A stretch of 64,000 nucleotides of DNA, taken from positions 32,436 to 96,435 of IMG/VR virus record IMGVR_UViG_3300037054_000366, one strand, 5' to 3'. The position numbers were made by a program, and so were the translations under genes. The notes under the pieces are model-generated. The model saw only the letters and a program-made list of their open reading frames with translations. It was not told the origin of the DNA and made no database searches. Shown piece by piece: positions 19,960-31,900 of this stretch (position 1 is its first letter; every line of letters starts with the position of its first letter). Source of the stretch: a virus.

Positions 19960-20496
19960 CTAGCTTTTCCCCAGTTTTGCTAGAATCTCAGCCTTGTACT
20001 GATGAATTCGTTTAACGTAATCAATGGTTTGCTGAGCATTTTTGTGTGTGATATTCGGTAAGGCTTGCTGCCAAGTCGTATTTCCACCAAGTTGCTCAGC
20101 TAACCATACAGCTTTATCATAATTTCCAGGTCCAGCATTGTAGCTGGCCAAAGCTCCATCCCAAGTATTCGTTGGATCTATCCTGACAGCACCTTCTTCA
20201 AGATATACCATGTAACGAGAGTTGGCACTGATGGACGCCTCGGGGTTCTTAGGGTCGGCCCCTTTTGGCTTCCCCCAGATTTTCCATGTGTCCATGGTGA
20301 ATTGGGATAAGCCGAAGGCACAGGGGACTTTCTCCCCTTTCTTGTTGATGATAAAGGACTGGGCATTGGGGTTGAAATTAGACTCCGCCTTAATTTGGCT
20401 GGCCCTATCCACCCATCTGGCTCCGTCATACTGCACAAGCAAGCTCTGGTAAGGGACCACCAGAACCACACTGAAGCATAGATTGCGGAACCACAT
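19960..20496 (-). CDS. second lytic transglycosylase (SLT), exported
   Basis: A hydrophobic N terminus (residues 4-20) acts as a signal or anchor. The SLT domain has KAESNFNPNAQSF (E38 as the catalytic Glu), AFGLSQFTMDTW and ALASYNAGPGN. Its sequence differs from the other SLT protein in the window, so the two are not a recent duplication. It is third of three minus-strand genes, after a holin-like protein, which suggests a lysis role. Confidence 0.88.
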   Translation of the reverse strand: MWFRNLCFSVVLVVPYQSLLVQYDGARWVDRASQIKAESNFNPNAQSFIINKKGEKVPCAFGLSQFTMDTWKIWGKPKGADPKNPEASISANSRYMVYLEEGAVRIDPTNTWDGALASYNAGPGNYDKAVWLAEQLGGNTTWQQALPNITHKNAQQTIDYVKRIHQYKAEILAKLGKS

Positions 20497-20505
20497 AAGG
20501 CCCCC

Positions 20506-20940
20506 TTATTTGAGCAAAGCCTGAATGAGGGAGTTCAAAATTGCACCAACCAGAGCGGCGAGGAGTATGCCTCCGTTGGAGATCTTTCGACTCTTTACCT
20601 CTTCAGAATCTTCTTCAATTGGCTCTAAATACTGCTTACCCAGGCGGGAGTTTTCTGCTATATTAAATAGCGTAGCGGCAGAGAGAAACCCCAGAGCGAT
20701 AACCGGAAGTGCCATCAGCAACCTCACTAAAGTGAGACGAGCACTAACTACTGCTTGCCACCATGCAGAGTCTGAAGTGACAGGAGTATGGGAAGCATAG
20801 GCAGCCAATGCGACAAAAAATGCTAGAAGACCGCAGGCTACCCAAATCAATATTTTGTTGATATGAGATCTACGCTGGGGATCGATTTTTGAACTGTCGG
20901 AGAACAGATCTTTGATTAAACTTTTTGCCCACTTATTCAT
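20506..20940 (-). CDS. three-TM membrane protein, holin candidate
   Basis: Hydrophobic helices at about residues 29-51, 68-95 and 122-142, with a basic N terminus and an acidic loop (EPIEEDSEEVKSRK). Length 144 aa. Three helices directly upstream of an SLT transglycosylase fit a class I holin, which opens the inner membrane to release the lysin. The second helix is preceded by a polar loop, so other membrane roles remain possible. Confidence 0.6.
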   Translation of the reverse strand: MNKWAKSLIKDLFSDSSKIDPQRRSHINKILIWVACGLLAFFVALAAYASHTPVTSDSAWWQAVVSARLTLVRLLMALPVIALGFLSAATLFNIAENSRLGKQYLEPIEEDSEEVKSRKISNGGILLAALVGAILNSLIQALLK

Positions 20941-20970
20941 TTGAGACTCCTCACCCTGGTATCAGAAAGT

Positions 20971-22047
20971 TTAAGTTGTTGCTGTATCTATAAAAATGAA
21001 GTCCTTAACAAAATCTACGTTCAAAACTACTAAGGCCGTGGACCCTGTTCCGGGGGCGGGAGAAAATGTTACTGATAGAACACCTGAGCTAAAGTCCACA
21101 CTACTAGGGATAAAAGCAGCCCCAGAGATACCAAACGTATCCGAGTAGGCACTACTCACTCCTTTTTTAAATATCATCCACATACTCATGTTGTCCACCT
21201 GATCCAAGATAGCAATAGACTGGTCGGTCACAAGGATCAAGGCGTTTGTAGGGAACCCTTGTGTGTCCCCTCTAGTGGTCTTATCACCCCCTCCGGTAGC
21301 CTCCGAGAACCATGGAGCAATCAGGGTTGGATTTTGAACTCCAGAAGTGTAGTAAAACCCGTCTGCCGCATAACCAGTCAACCCACCGGCAAACGTTGGG
21401 TTATAAAATAAATCTGTGCTTTGTGCAGGGACCAGACAAGAGCAATATACATTATTTCCGTATAGTTGGATATCCCCCAGGAGATCCTGAGAAAAACTGG
21501 AAATAAGGGGGGGATAAGATGAAACGGGGAGATTCAGAATGGTGCTAACATAAACATTATCAATATTAAATGTAATGCCTTGATTAAAGAATAGCTGAGT
21601 AGAAGTGAAAATCAGCGTAATAGTTTGTCCAGCAAACATTGATAAATCATACACACCCTGTTGCACCCAGCCCTTACCTACAAGTGGACTTCCGATGTTG
21701 TAAGTCGCCACAGTAGTGTAGTTACTGAAATGGTCTTCCACTTCGACGGTTAAGCTACAAGAGGGGTTGAGCAGGCTATCAGGGTGGGTTAGGCTATCGT
21801 CTATCTGTAAAACATAGGAGAGGGAGGCCGTGGAGAGGGGGGGGATGGTGAGGGACTGATAAATTATATCTATCTGGTTGTCTGAAATATTATGTCCACA
21901 TAAAGAGGCGCACCATTGCCCTGAGTAGGCTTCAGTATGGTTCATTAAAATATAAGGGGACTCAACGGTCCAGGCGGAGGGGTTGGACCCATCTGGATTA
22001 TTCTGAATCTCGAATCCTGGGTTTACAATGAGTTGTTGGGTAATCAT
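20971..22047 (-). CDS. jelly-roll/carbohydrate-binding-like virion protein
   Basis: The opening QLIVNPGFEIQNNPDGSNPSAW is the typical N..NPGFE...P..W start of a galactose-binding/CBM-like beta sandwich, with YQSLTIPPLSTASLSY and a closing VYVST strand (about residues 1-170). A second beta-rich half repeats the NPTFAGGLTG theme. The 358-residue protein may be a short fibre or receptor-binding component. It has GGAG before the ATG and stands head-to-head with the fibre block at 22110. Confidence 0.7.
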   Translation of the reverse strand: MITQQLIVNPGFEIQNNPDGSNPSAWTVESPYILMNHTEAYSGQWCASLCGHNISDNQIDIIYQSLTIPPLSTASLSYVLQIDDSLTHPDSLLNPSCSLTVEVEDHFSNYTTVATYNIGSPLVGKGWVQQGVYDLSMFAGQTITLIFTSTQLFFNQGITFNIDNVYVSTILNLPVSSYPPLISSFSQDLLGDIQLYGNNVYCSCLVPAQSTDLFYNPTFAGGLTGYAADGFYYTSGVQNPTLIAPWFSEATGGGDKTTRGDTQGFPTNALILVTDQSIAILDQVDNMSMWMIFKKGVSSAYSDTFGISGAAFIPSSVDFSSGVLSVTFSPAPGTGSTALVVLNVDFVKDFIFIDTATT

Positions 22048-22109
22048 GTGCGCTCCACATAAAAGGAATACAGAGTTCTTTCTTGAAGCTGATTTTTAAG
22101 GTGGCGTTC

Positions 22110-25100
22110 ATGTCCCAAAAGATTTACCCATTAGGATCTACCAGCAGAACCTTGGACCCCAGCGGACGAAGTTTTACAACGGTAGTCGGCAAGCATGACA
22201 AACGCATCACCGATGCGGATATCAATCTAATCCAGGACTTGCAGGATCTGAAAAGATACCTGCTCACGGAGAATATGGTCTTTTCTGGAGCACTCCAGGC
22301 TAACCCCTATATTTTCAACGAAGCGCAGGAACAGGTGTTCCTCATTCCTGCTTTCGATGTGATGTTTAATGGTGAGACTGTGACACTGGGTGGGTGCCGC
22401 TCCACAGACTTAGCTATGAACAAAGTAGTCTTACCGGCCCCTAATCCCTGGTCTTATGGAGAGGGCTCAGACTCGGCAGCTATTTATGTGGTCTTTGCAG
22501 AGCTTTGGTATCAGGCCCTAAACCCCTCTAATGGACAAGGTTACTTCGTTGATGTGACTGGGGCCAGATGGATATATGCGTTAGGCTGCATCGACTGTGA
22601 CCCCTCTAATTTGATTGCTGATGATGTGTTGGATCCGTTCCAAGGCTTGAACACAACTTCTCGGGCGCAAGTTCAATGGAATATTCGTATCGTCCGAGTA
22701 CCTCTCAGCTACGATTTCACTCAACGCAGATTTGGACTCGACTCTTTGGGGACCACAGAGGATGCGGTCTTCGGACAGGCGATGCTGGCATCCCCTCCGG
22801 CGCAGATTATCCCTGACCAAGACGCTGGTTATCCGTTTGTAAACATGGGTCAGGTCAACGGCGATTTTGGCCTCTGGCAGGCTGGAACAGGGATCCCGAC
22901 ATCCGGAGCCCCTCCCATCCCCACTCTGGACGGCTACAGCTACGCTATGCCCCTTGCAGTGGTGTTCCAGCGCAATCTTGGGGTATTTGACCCCTCAGTG
23001 AACCCTAATGGCTGTGCTAGCTCTCAGATCTCCAATAGCGGTCTTCTGGCCTCTGGTGTGTCGGGGCGCTATGATTACAAATATGCAGATGCAGTTTATC
23101 CAGAAGATGTGGTAGACACCCGACTGTCAGTCAGCCTCAACGGCTACGATTGGGATAAACTTCTACAAAGCGGGTTTGTGGATATCGTTAACGGGAACAT
23201 CGCTCAGAAAATTGGAAGAGGTGAAATCCCAGGAGCCTCCCCTTCTGTTATGGGGTCGGTCCTTCCATATACAGTGACACTTGGCCCCCAGGATACCTCT
23301 AATACAGACTATCTCGGGCCATTTGACGGCTATATGAATGGCTTTGGTGCAGATATTCGAACCTTCTATTCAATTCAGGCCATCTCAATCAACGAGAAAG
23401 TAACGGGAACCAATGGGGTCAGATGGAGCAAAGGTGATAGTATCACCATTAATCTGGACAGCACGAACACTCGACTCGGTGCCACCATCTCTTACTTAAT
23501 GGTGCAGGCTCAGGTTACTCAAACAAACGGCTCAATTAACCCAGTCCTCCTTCTGAGTGGTCAAATAACCACCACCGGAGTGGGGGGCCGCACTGCCACC
23601 GCAACCTTTAACAGTAACCTATCTGGCACCGCTTTTGATCCGGGTGTAAATGATCTTTATGTGACAATTGGAGTCCTCTACCCCGCAGGGTCTAATTATT
23701 CATTACGCCAGATCCCCACCAGCATCATGGGGGGCTCACTCTATGACGGTCAGATTAACAAAACCTTCCCAATCTTTGGCGTCTCAGAGTACGAGACATT
23801 CCAGCCGATTACTAATCAAAATAACCCATTGAGTGCTTACAACCCCTTGTACTCTAACAAAATATTTGGCACCAGGGCGAGTATTCCTGTGCCTGCCTCT
23901 AGCGGAGTCCCCACTACCTACGATAGCCTAAGTGTCTTGGAATTCACCATCCCTAGAACAAACATTAATGGCTATGTAAACTTCAATGGGATTTTCATTG
24001 TAAGCGCCACTGACTTAGCCTCTGGGGCAAATTATTCCATCTATTACACAGCAGTGGACGCGACTAATTTATATGTGATGACCCAACAGGTTCCATCCAC
24101 TATAAACCTTGTGTTCACTGTACTGCTGAATCAAACAGCCCAACTCAGTTACAACCCAGCCGTCAAAGCTGTGTCTTCTATCAGTGAAACTGTGTTGTTT
24201 GGAAACTACCAGAACTCCTCTAGCAGTCTGTTCCCCCTGGACCCCAGAATTAGCCTTCTCAGTTCCACTCAGATTGGCACCGGCTCCACGGCCACCACTT
24301 CGCTGATCTTCGGAACCACCGATGGGACACTTACGGGCGTGGGTGGCAGCCCTCTCAACAAATACATTTTTGTTGCGGATGACCCATCATTCCCTCAAAA
24401 ATTCAAGGCTTACCCATTATTGAGTGTTCAATTTTTCAACGGAATCACTACTGTAACTGTTCCAGCCACGGCAAATGTCGCAGTCTACCCCTACTTTATG
24501 GTGGGCTCTGTTAACCCCTCCTTTAGCATAAACTCTTCTTTGGCCATAGCCATGGAGTACCTACCCTACCAAGGTGAAGGGGACGCTACCCATACTTACA
24601 CACTTCTTCATTCAGAAGATACAGCCATGGTGACGACCAATGGAACGGGAGCCGCCCCCATCGTCGGGCTAAAGGATGTGTATCCTTATAATAGAGAGCT
24701 TCCAATTATCACCACTTTGCCCTCCCAACCTACTTGGAATGACTCGGACCTCACCAATCAGGCCATCGGAAATTATTTTGGCAATAACTACGAGGCGAAA
24801 CGCTTTAATAACGTGGAACATACTTTCTTCACCCCCCTTCACACCAACGATTTCATCGAGCCGGTTGGTGGCTGGAAGCGTAAATTAATTCAATTATCGT
24901 ACCCAGCGGGTCGTGGTTTTGCGAAAATCGCCCCCCATGTAGGATTTGCCATCACTTCTCCGACCCCTGAGTCCTCTCTCTCCAATGGAGGTGTCATGAC
25001 TATCGCCCCCATCAATCTATACGTTAACAACGTTAGCGGGAATGACGGGAATGACGGTCTTACCGCTCAGACACCGAAATTGACAATATACGGTGCGCTA

Positions 25101-25919
25101 TCTGTTCTCCCTCCGATCCTTCTTCATCCGTGTGCAGTGTATCTGGTGCAGACCGGAACCCCATTCTCTGTGCAAAATCTGTTCAACACCTCTAGTCTTA
25201 GGGATGTCTTCCTAGGGGATGGCACAATTTCTCCGGTGGCGAACTCTTGCATCGCGGGTCTCTCCTACACCGTTCAGGATGAGGGACGCCTTTATATTGG
25301 CAGAGCCCCAGGCGACTCGGGATATATGACTATTACGGCAGTAGGTTATACCCCAAATGACACCCCACTCTCCGCCTTTGTTATAAATAATTCCCGTGTG
25401 TTGTTCAATGGGGTAGCCTTTGATTCATTCCCTGCTGGTAACCCCGCAATTTATGGAGTTGACGCACAAATTGATTTTTCAGATTGTAAATGGACAAATA
25501 ATCAGCAGGCAGGGGGATTTGTAGATTGCTCTGTTAACGTAAGCAAGGGCACCCTTTCAATTGGAACTGGAGTCGGATTTTATCTGAGCGATTCCTCAAT
25601 GACTGTTTCAGGACTGCAACTTATGGCCGCTGGATCCCCAAACAGTCCCGTCTTCTTTGATATAGAACTCACTTCTAATCTAACTCTTGAGAACCATGGA
25701 GTCGGGGAAGAGATGAATGTGACTAACGTGACTCCGGTTGTCTTGGCCTCCTTGGGCTCTACGGTAGTTTGCAACAGTCAGTCACCATGGACCTCAAACG
25801 GCTCTGCTACCATCACTACTCGTTCCACCCTTGTAAGATCGGCCAACGCAACCCCATTTGCGGGAGGAGTTCTGATTGATAGCAGTTCTACTCAACTGAC
25901 AGACAACTCCAATTCCTGA
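22110..25919 (+). CDS. large tail/baseplate protein with C-terminal beta-helix
   Basis: ATG 22110 follows AAGGTGG; an in-frame TTG at 22083 is less likely. The 1269-residue protein starts with a conserved-looking region (GKHDKRITDADINLIQDLQD, then a hydrophobic beta domain) that may dock it to the baseplate. Residues from about 970 open with LYVNNVSGNDGNDGLTAQTP, the start of DUF1565/pectate-lyase-type right-handed beta-helices, and continue as short Asn/Gly-punctuated strands. This suggests a tailspike-like end. Confidence 0.75.
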   Translation: MSQKIYPLGSTSRTLDPSGRSFTTVVGKHDKRITDADINLIQDLQDLKRYLLTENMVFSGALQANPYIFNEAQEQVFLIPAFDVMFNGETVTLGGCRSTDLAMNKVVLPAPNPWSYGEGSDSAAIYVVFAELWYQALNPSNGQGYFVDVTGARWIYALGCIDCDPSNLIADDVLDPFQGLNTTSRAQVQWNIRIVRVPLSYDFTQRRFGLDSLGTTEDAVFGQAMLASPPAQIIPDQDAGYPFVNMGQVNGDFGLWQAGTGIPTSGAPPIPTLDGYSYAMPLAVVFQRNLGVFDPSVNPNGCASSQISNSGLLASGVSGRYDYKYADAVYPEDVVDTRLSVSLNGYDWDKLLQSGFVDIVNGNIAQKIGRGEIPGASPSVMGSVLPYTVTLGPQDTSNTDYLGPFDGYMNGFGADIRTFYSIQAISINEKVTGTNGVRWSKGDSITINLDSTNTRLGATISYLMVQAQVTQTNGSINPVLLLSGQITTTGVGGRTATATFNSNLSGTAFDPGVNDLYVTIGVLYPAGSNYSLRQIPTSIMGGSLYDGQINKTFPIFGVSEYETFQPITNQNNPLSAYNPLYSNKIFGTRASIPVPASSGVPTTYDSLSVLEFTIPRTNINGYVNFNGIFIVSATDLASGANYSIYYTAVDATNLYVMTQQVPSTINLVFTVLLNQTAQLSYNPAVKAVSSISETVLFGNYQNSSSSLFPLDPRISLLSSTQIGTGSTATTSLIFGTTDGTLTGVGGSPLNKYIFVADDPSFPQKFKAYPLLSVQFFNGITTVTVPATANVAVYPYFMVGSVNPSFSINSSLAIAMEYLPYQGEGDATHTYTLLHSEDTAMVTTNGTGAAPIVGLKDVYPYNRELPIITTLPSQPTWNDSDLTNQAIGNYFGNNYEAKRFNNVEHTFFTPLHTNDFIEPVGGWKRKLIQLSYPAGRGFAKIAPHVGFAITSPTPESSLSNGGVMTIAPINLYVNNVSGNDGNDGLTAQTPKLTIYGALSVLPPILLHPCAVYLVQTGTPFSVQNLFNTSSLRDVFLGDGTISPVANSCIAGLSYTVQDEGRLYIGRAPGDSGYMTITAVGYTPNDTPLSAFVINNSRVLFNGVAFDSFPAGNPAIYGVDAQIDFSDCKWTNNQQAGGFVDCSVNVSKGTLSIGTGVGFYLSDSSMTVSGLQLMAAGSPNSPVFFDIELTSNLTLENHGVGEEMNVTNVTPVVLASLGSTVVCNSQSPWTSNGSATITTRSTLVRSANATPFAGGVLIDSSSTQLTDNSNS

Positions 25920-25950
25920 ATACCGACCGCTCTTATGAGGACTTGAAACG

Positions 25951-28900
25951 ATGGCCTTAACACTCTCTGCCGCAACGACTGATAAACAAAATGTGCTTCT
26001 GACGCTAAATGCTGATAACGAGGGGGCAATTGTAAGGATTGCGGCCTTGCAAACAGCCTATCTGATAACCCTGACGGCTGTGAATCCGGCCAGCACGGTT
26101 AGCTGGGGCCTCTTTCTAAACCCCTCCTGGTTGACCTTAGAGACAAACTCTGCAACTAATACGGCTCAGGTGAAATTCACCAGCCCCAGTGCTGACACTA
26201 GATTGTTCCAGTGCTATGTGAAAGCGGACGATGGGGTAACCCAAACGTATTATCCATTGGCCATTGAAGTTCTAGAGTCGCTATCCATCGTGGTTTCGGG
26301 TAGGACAAATAACTACTTAGCCTACGATTCCGCCGCCACCCCTGTCACACTTCAGGCACTGGGCTTGAACGGCACTCCCATTTCTAACGGACAAGTGAGC
26401 TACGTCACACCCATAGGGTTGCCGAACGGCCTCTCGCTCATCACCGCAGACGGGAACTCCGCCTCGCTTCAGGTTACCCAGCCGAACATCAACTCCATCT
26501 CCGGAGGGGTCACAGCCTCCTCTCCCGCTACCTATGATTTTCTCGCCTTCTGCCCTGGCACTCTTTACGATTCCCTGACCTACCCATACGATCTTAGTCT
26601 AGTGGTCGGCACTCTGGCAACCAAAGTGGGTATCCTAGATGCTGCGATGTCCTGCTATTTTGACAACACGAATCACTATATGGTACTCAACATCCAATCT
26701 GATTATTTGGATGGACTGGGCGGGGGCCTAGCTTTCAATTGGAACACCTCTGGCACAGCTACGGGTATCGTTACCGATGGGGGAACCTCCACTTCTTCCT
26801 TTATGAATTGGACCCCAACTACGGCTGGAACCATTCAATTCCAAGTGGCAGTGCAGGATTCTGTAACAGGGAATACCATTACCAACCTCAACTTCGGCCC
26901 CTTCCAAGTCGGCCCAGCTAGCGGAGTTTGGACTTCTACAAGTGCCATTAAATTACAAGTGGATGCGCCATTTAAAACTGGCCCTGCGGGGAGTTCTGTG
27001 CCATTCATTGTTTCTGTTCCTACAGGAGAATTCCAGGGTGGGGAGACAATTAACGTCACGGTAAGCCTCATTTCAGCTAACGGCGAACCTGCCATCACCC
27101 CCCCATCCACGTTCGCTCTAACATCTATTGCTCCCTCCAGCACCTTTAATTTGACTATTCCCGCCAATGCTCAATTTAAGGGTAAGTGGACTGTGGTCGC
27201 CACAGCGAACAATAGCCTCATCTCCCCAACTCGAACCGGGCAGTTGAGCACCGTATTGCTCTCAACTGGGCTTCCAACATTCAGCATCAATAATAATGCC
27301 ATTATCACTCTAAATCAAGTAACCGGAAGCAATATCACCCCAGTGTCTCTGGTGGCCACCAATAGTGGAACCCTGCAACCTATCACCGATGTGAAGTTCT
27401 CCTTGGTAAACGCCCCTCCAGGACTCTCCATTGTAAACAACCAAATCGTAGGGGCTGTCCCCCAGGTGGGGAGTTTTAATTTCCAAGTAATGGGAACCGA
27501 GCCCAACTACTCCAATTCATTCACAAACGTGTCTTTGGTTGTCACCGGCTCTGCCTCCCCGCTTACGATTACTAGTTTTGGCTCCACCGTTGCCCAAACT
27601 CCGGATAATACACAGTTCAACGTCAACTGGGGGGTTACTGGTTCCCCAGTCTCTCTAACGCTTCAGAGAAATGCGGATGTTCCTCTCAGTGTTCTCAATT
27701 CGGTACAGAGCACTCAGACCATTGTCGGCACGAGTGTGTTCACCCTCATAGGGTCAGATTACCGCACCAGCGTCTATTCGATCCCATCCATCGTGGTTTC
27801 TAATAGCTCTGTCAACGCCACACAGCTTTCGGGAGCCCCCGCTATTGCGGAGATTGATGACTCCAATTTACTGACCATTATCTGGAACCCCCCACAGGTT
27901 AACAATGCCTACAATCTTTACTTGGGTTGGAACATTCAGCTATCTGATAATGGGGCTGCTCCGGTTCAGATTTTAAATAAATCAGGTCTACCACCCACCG
28001 GGTTAGAAATCAGCACTGCTACAAACGACTCTCGACTCTTCACCTACCAGCTAGCTAACAATGATAGCTATACGATGAACATGACGGCTCTGTCATCCAA
28101 TCGTGGGGCTATTCTAGACTCCAACCCATGGTCCCAATTCTTGGCGTTCCCTGGACCAGTGAACAACTCTCTGGTGAGCCTGAGCAGTTCAACTTTATCT
28201 ATTAGTCAGTCCCTTACCATCACTTTAAGTCAGTCTTATGCTGCCGCCGACTATTGGCGTATTACCTACAGTGATGGAACAAATACCGGATGGCTCCCAA
28301 TCAGTCAGAAAACCCAGGCCAAGGCGTTCAACACCCCTGGAAGTCAGACTATTTTTGTCGAATTTTCAAATGACTTTTCCACCCTCACCCCTCCAATTTA
28401 CCTTCGCCGTTCCCTAGCTCTTAGCGTTTTTGTTCAAAATCAGGTCTATAACTCTACCACCGCAGGCGTGATCGGAACTGGGAATGTGGGACTAGGAGGT
28501 GAGGCAGGATTTGAAATTGCCTCTTCCAGTAGCTCTACTTACAAACCCCAGCCCTACATGGTCATTGTTAAGGCCCTGGTACAGGACAATATGACCCAAG
28601 AATTAAAAATTCTGGTAGCCACGAGCCGAACCAACAACGCCTCCTCGCTGTTAAACACCATGTCAGCGGATGTGTTCCCTATTGTTTACCGCCCAAATCT
28701 CAAAGATTTGATTATTCCACCACTGAACTTCTCTTCCAACTTAGCCCTAGTTACCCCTGTATCCATTGCTACTACAGCCCTTCCAGACGCTATCGTGGGT
28801 CAGCCGATGGCAGAAGTCCAGCTTTCGGCTTCGGGCGGAACCGCACCCTACGACTGGTACTCCGATTCACTCCCATTTGGGTTAAACTTGTCTCTAGATG

Positions 28901-31900
28901 GAACGCTCAGTGGGACTCCACTGACTGTAGGAGTCTATAACATCAACTTCTCCGTGCAAGACGCCACTGTCCCAGCTTTCATTGCTGAGGCCACAGTGAT
29001 GCTCACGATTGAGTCAGATCTAGCTGTTCAAGTCATCACTCCTCCATCAGCTAGAGTAGGGACATATTACCAGTCTCAACTTACGGCTACGGGGGGGCTC
29101 CCACCTTACTCTTGGAATGTAGTAGATGGTGCGCTACCTCTTGGACTCTCTCTTGATGCTGGGACTGGTTTGATCAGCGGCTACCCCGTCACTTACAATT
29201 CAGATTCTGATTTTGACACTCCGTTTGTTTTTGTCACGGAAGTAGTGGATTCCATAGGTTCTTACTCTTCGGTCAGTTTCTCCATGAGTTTGCTGCCGAT
29301 GAATCTAACTCTAGGGAATATGGATCAAACCATCATCTCCGAGGGAATGGATTTCAAGATGGCCATTCCGGTCTTTGGGGGTCGAAGCCCTTATACTATC
29401 GCCTCCTTCACTTCTGATAATTCCATTGGAAACGCCCTATCAATTATCTCCCCAGAGGCCGTGGATGTGGTTTCGGGACTTGGAACTCCTGCTCTCACCA
29501 TCATGACCGGAGATCAGGTGTTTAGCCCAACCGCTTATCCATATGTTGTCTCCTTCCCGCTTTCAGCTACGGGTGGAGTGGCCCCCTATGTGTGGAGTCT
29601 GGACATCTCCACCCCCTCACTTAATACAATTTTGAGCCCCATTGTCAGTGCTTCTCTAGCAGGCGGCACCTTCCTTGCAGATGGGGCTTACGCCATTGTA
29701 GCCCATGTGGTGGACCAGACCGGAGCCTCTGTCTCCAAGATCATCAATTTGACCTCTACTCTCAAGGGTGGGTCAGGCGGAACTGGACCCTCTGCTCTTG
29801 AGTATGTCATCATCAACAAGAACAGCAGTTCTTATACGACTGATTGGACTTTCACTCCCCTGAGTAACCTGCCAGATGCCCAGCAGGGGTCTCCCTACCT
29901 TCCACCATCACTCCCCGGATCTTTCTTTGGGATTGCCGTGTGGAACCCAACTTCCAACCAAATTTATGATCTTCGAACTGAGGCTACCCAGATTCAATTC
30001 ACTAACCTCTACTCTACGGTTGGTGGGGCAGGGCAGTCCAATAACAGTAAGTTTATTGTGGATGCTACGGCAACTGGTCTAGGCCAGGGTTTTTCTGGAA
30101 TCCTGCAATCTCTCTTCTCCACTTCGAATAGCACTCTGGTAGACCCCACCACCGGAGCCCCTTATCCCGCTCAATGGCAGGATATTTATGATCCGATCAT
30201 CACCGTCCATCAGCCCAATCTACCAGCCGATCAGCAAGTCTACACGTGGAGTATCGGTGGGGCTACCACCATTCCCTATCCCACTTTCTCCGGAATCAAC
30301 TCTGCCGGGGAGACAGTCGTAGGGCCAGTGGTGACGACCTCCACCGGAACCGTTAACTTGGTCCCCACTACCCTGCTGACCAGTTTCTTCACCACTCCAG
30401 CTTTAGCAGCGTCTAATCCCTATGTGCTAGAGATCGTCGCAACTGATACCAACGCCAATACCTACTCTACCCAATTTGCTTTCTACCCAGTCGCTGGTGG
30501 GACCATAACCAGCACTCAAACCAGTGGAAAGACTGTGGTTAACGAAGTGTTCCCAGGCATCTCCCTCCTGACCCCCAGTGAAGCTGGAGCTATTAGTTCT
30601 GGTGCAGTGGCGCAGAGTGTGACCTCTCAGCAGAGTGGGGTTACCACTCCTTACTTCCCCATGGGGGTAGCCTACTACCAGGGTGACTATTCAAATCTGG
30701 CCCACACTCAAATGAGAGCAGCCGATATGGCAGCCATCACCCCCACTCAGGGTGTCACCACTACGGCTCTGGGCTCCAATCCTTACACATTCGTCATTTT
30801 GGATGACATCGGAACTTCACCTTCAAACTCCACCATAAGCAACCTTGGGAACTTCACGTTAGGCACTGTGGTAACAAATAACAATTTATCCAAGGAAATG
30901 AGTGTGCATTGCTCCGTTCTGGGAGGGGGAGGTGGGAATACCACCACTCCTGTTGTCACCATTACCACCGTGCAGGGGGATACTCTGAATGCAGCCGCAC
31001 TGGGGTATCAGGCCAACACAACTTACGTGAATTGGTTCTATATCCTGAATGCCACTGGTGGGACCGCCCCCTACACATTCTCTCTGGTAAATGGCACCAC
31101 CTTCCCAGGTGTGACGGTCCACAACAACCAGACCACCACCACTTTCCTCAACCCTACTGGAACCTCCGCGCAGACCCCATATACCGGATCCTTCTTGCTG
31201 GTTAACAGCCTTCCAACCGTATCGGCCAATTCCTTAAACTCAACCCTCAACTACACAGTTCAGGTTCGAGCGACCGATGCGAATGGTAATCAATCTACGG
31301 TCGCTACCGTCCCCTTCACAGTTATCCCAATGACTACTTCAAGCTCCGGTTTGGCTCCGGCCCTTCAAACTCTGACCAATACGCTGACCGGTGGACCACT
31401 CTGGGCTGGGGTGAATGTGGCTCCTCTCGCACAATCCATCACCCTCAGCACCAACGCCACATGGACTCTAGACAGCCAGCTTCCGGCTGGATTATTGCTG
31501 GCAGACCCAAGCGGAACCGTTCTGATGCATGGAACCTCCATTTCCGGAGGGGGTAATGCCACGGCCATATACAATCAGACTATCCAATTGATTGGGACTC
31601 CAATTAACACGGCAAACGTGACGGTGAATCTGACTGCCACGGCTCCTGGCTACTCCCCGTTCACTATTGCCCTCCCTCTGACCATCAATCCGCAGACTGC
31701 CACAATCAATATCACCAGCGGAGGGTTGGCTCAGCCTAACACAACCTACAGCCTGTCTCAGGGTAGCCCCTTTGTCAGTCTGCATGTTGAAGGTTTCCTT
31801 TCGACCGCTTCTCCGGCTCCCAGCCTCATTACAAATCTAGGCACCCTGAGCAACCCCGTGGTAGTAAATGTGACGAATATCTATAACTCTTCGTACGCAC

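Noticed and set aside
22048-22109. A family promoter in the divergent region before the fibre block
   Set aside because: No TAnnCA-18-TATAnT match on either strand; the late genes probably use another signal or a promoter elsewhere.
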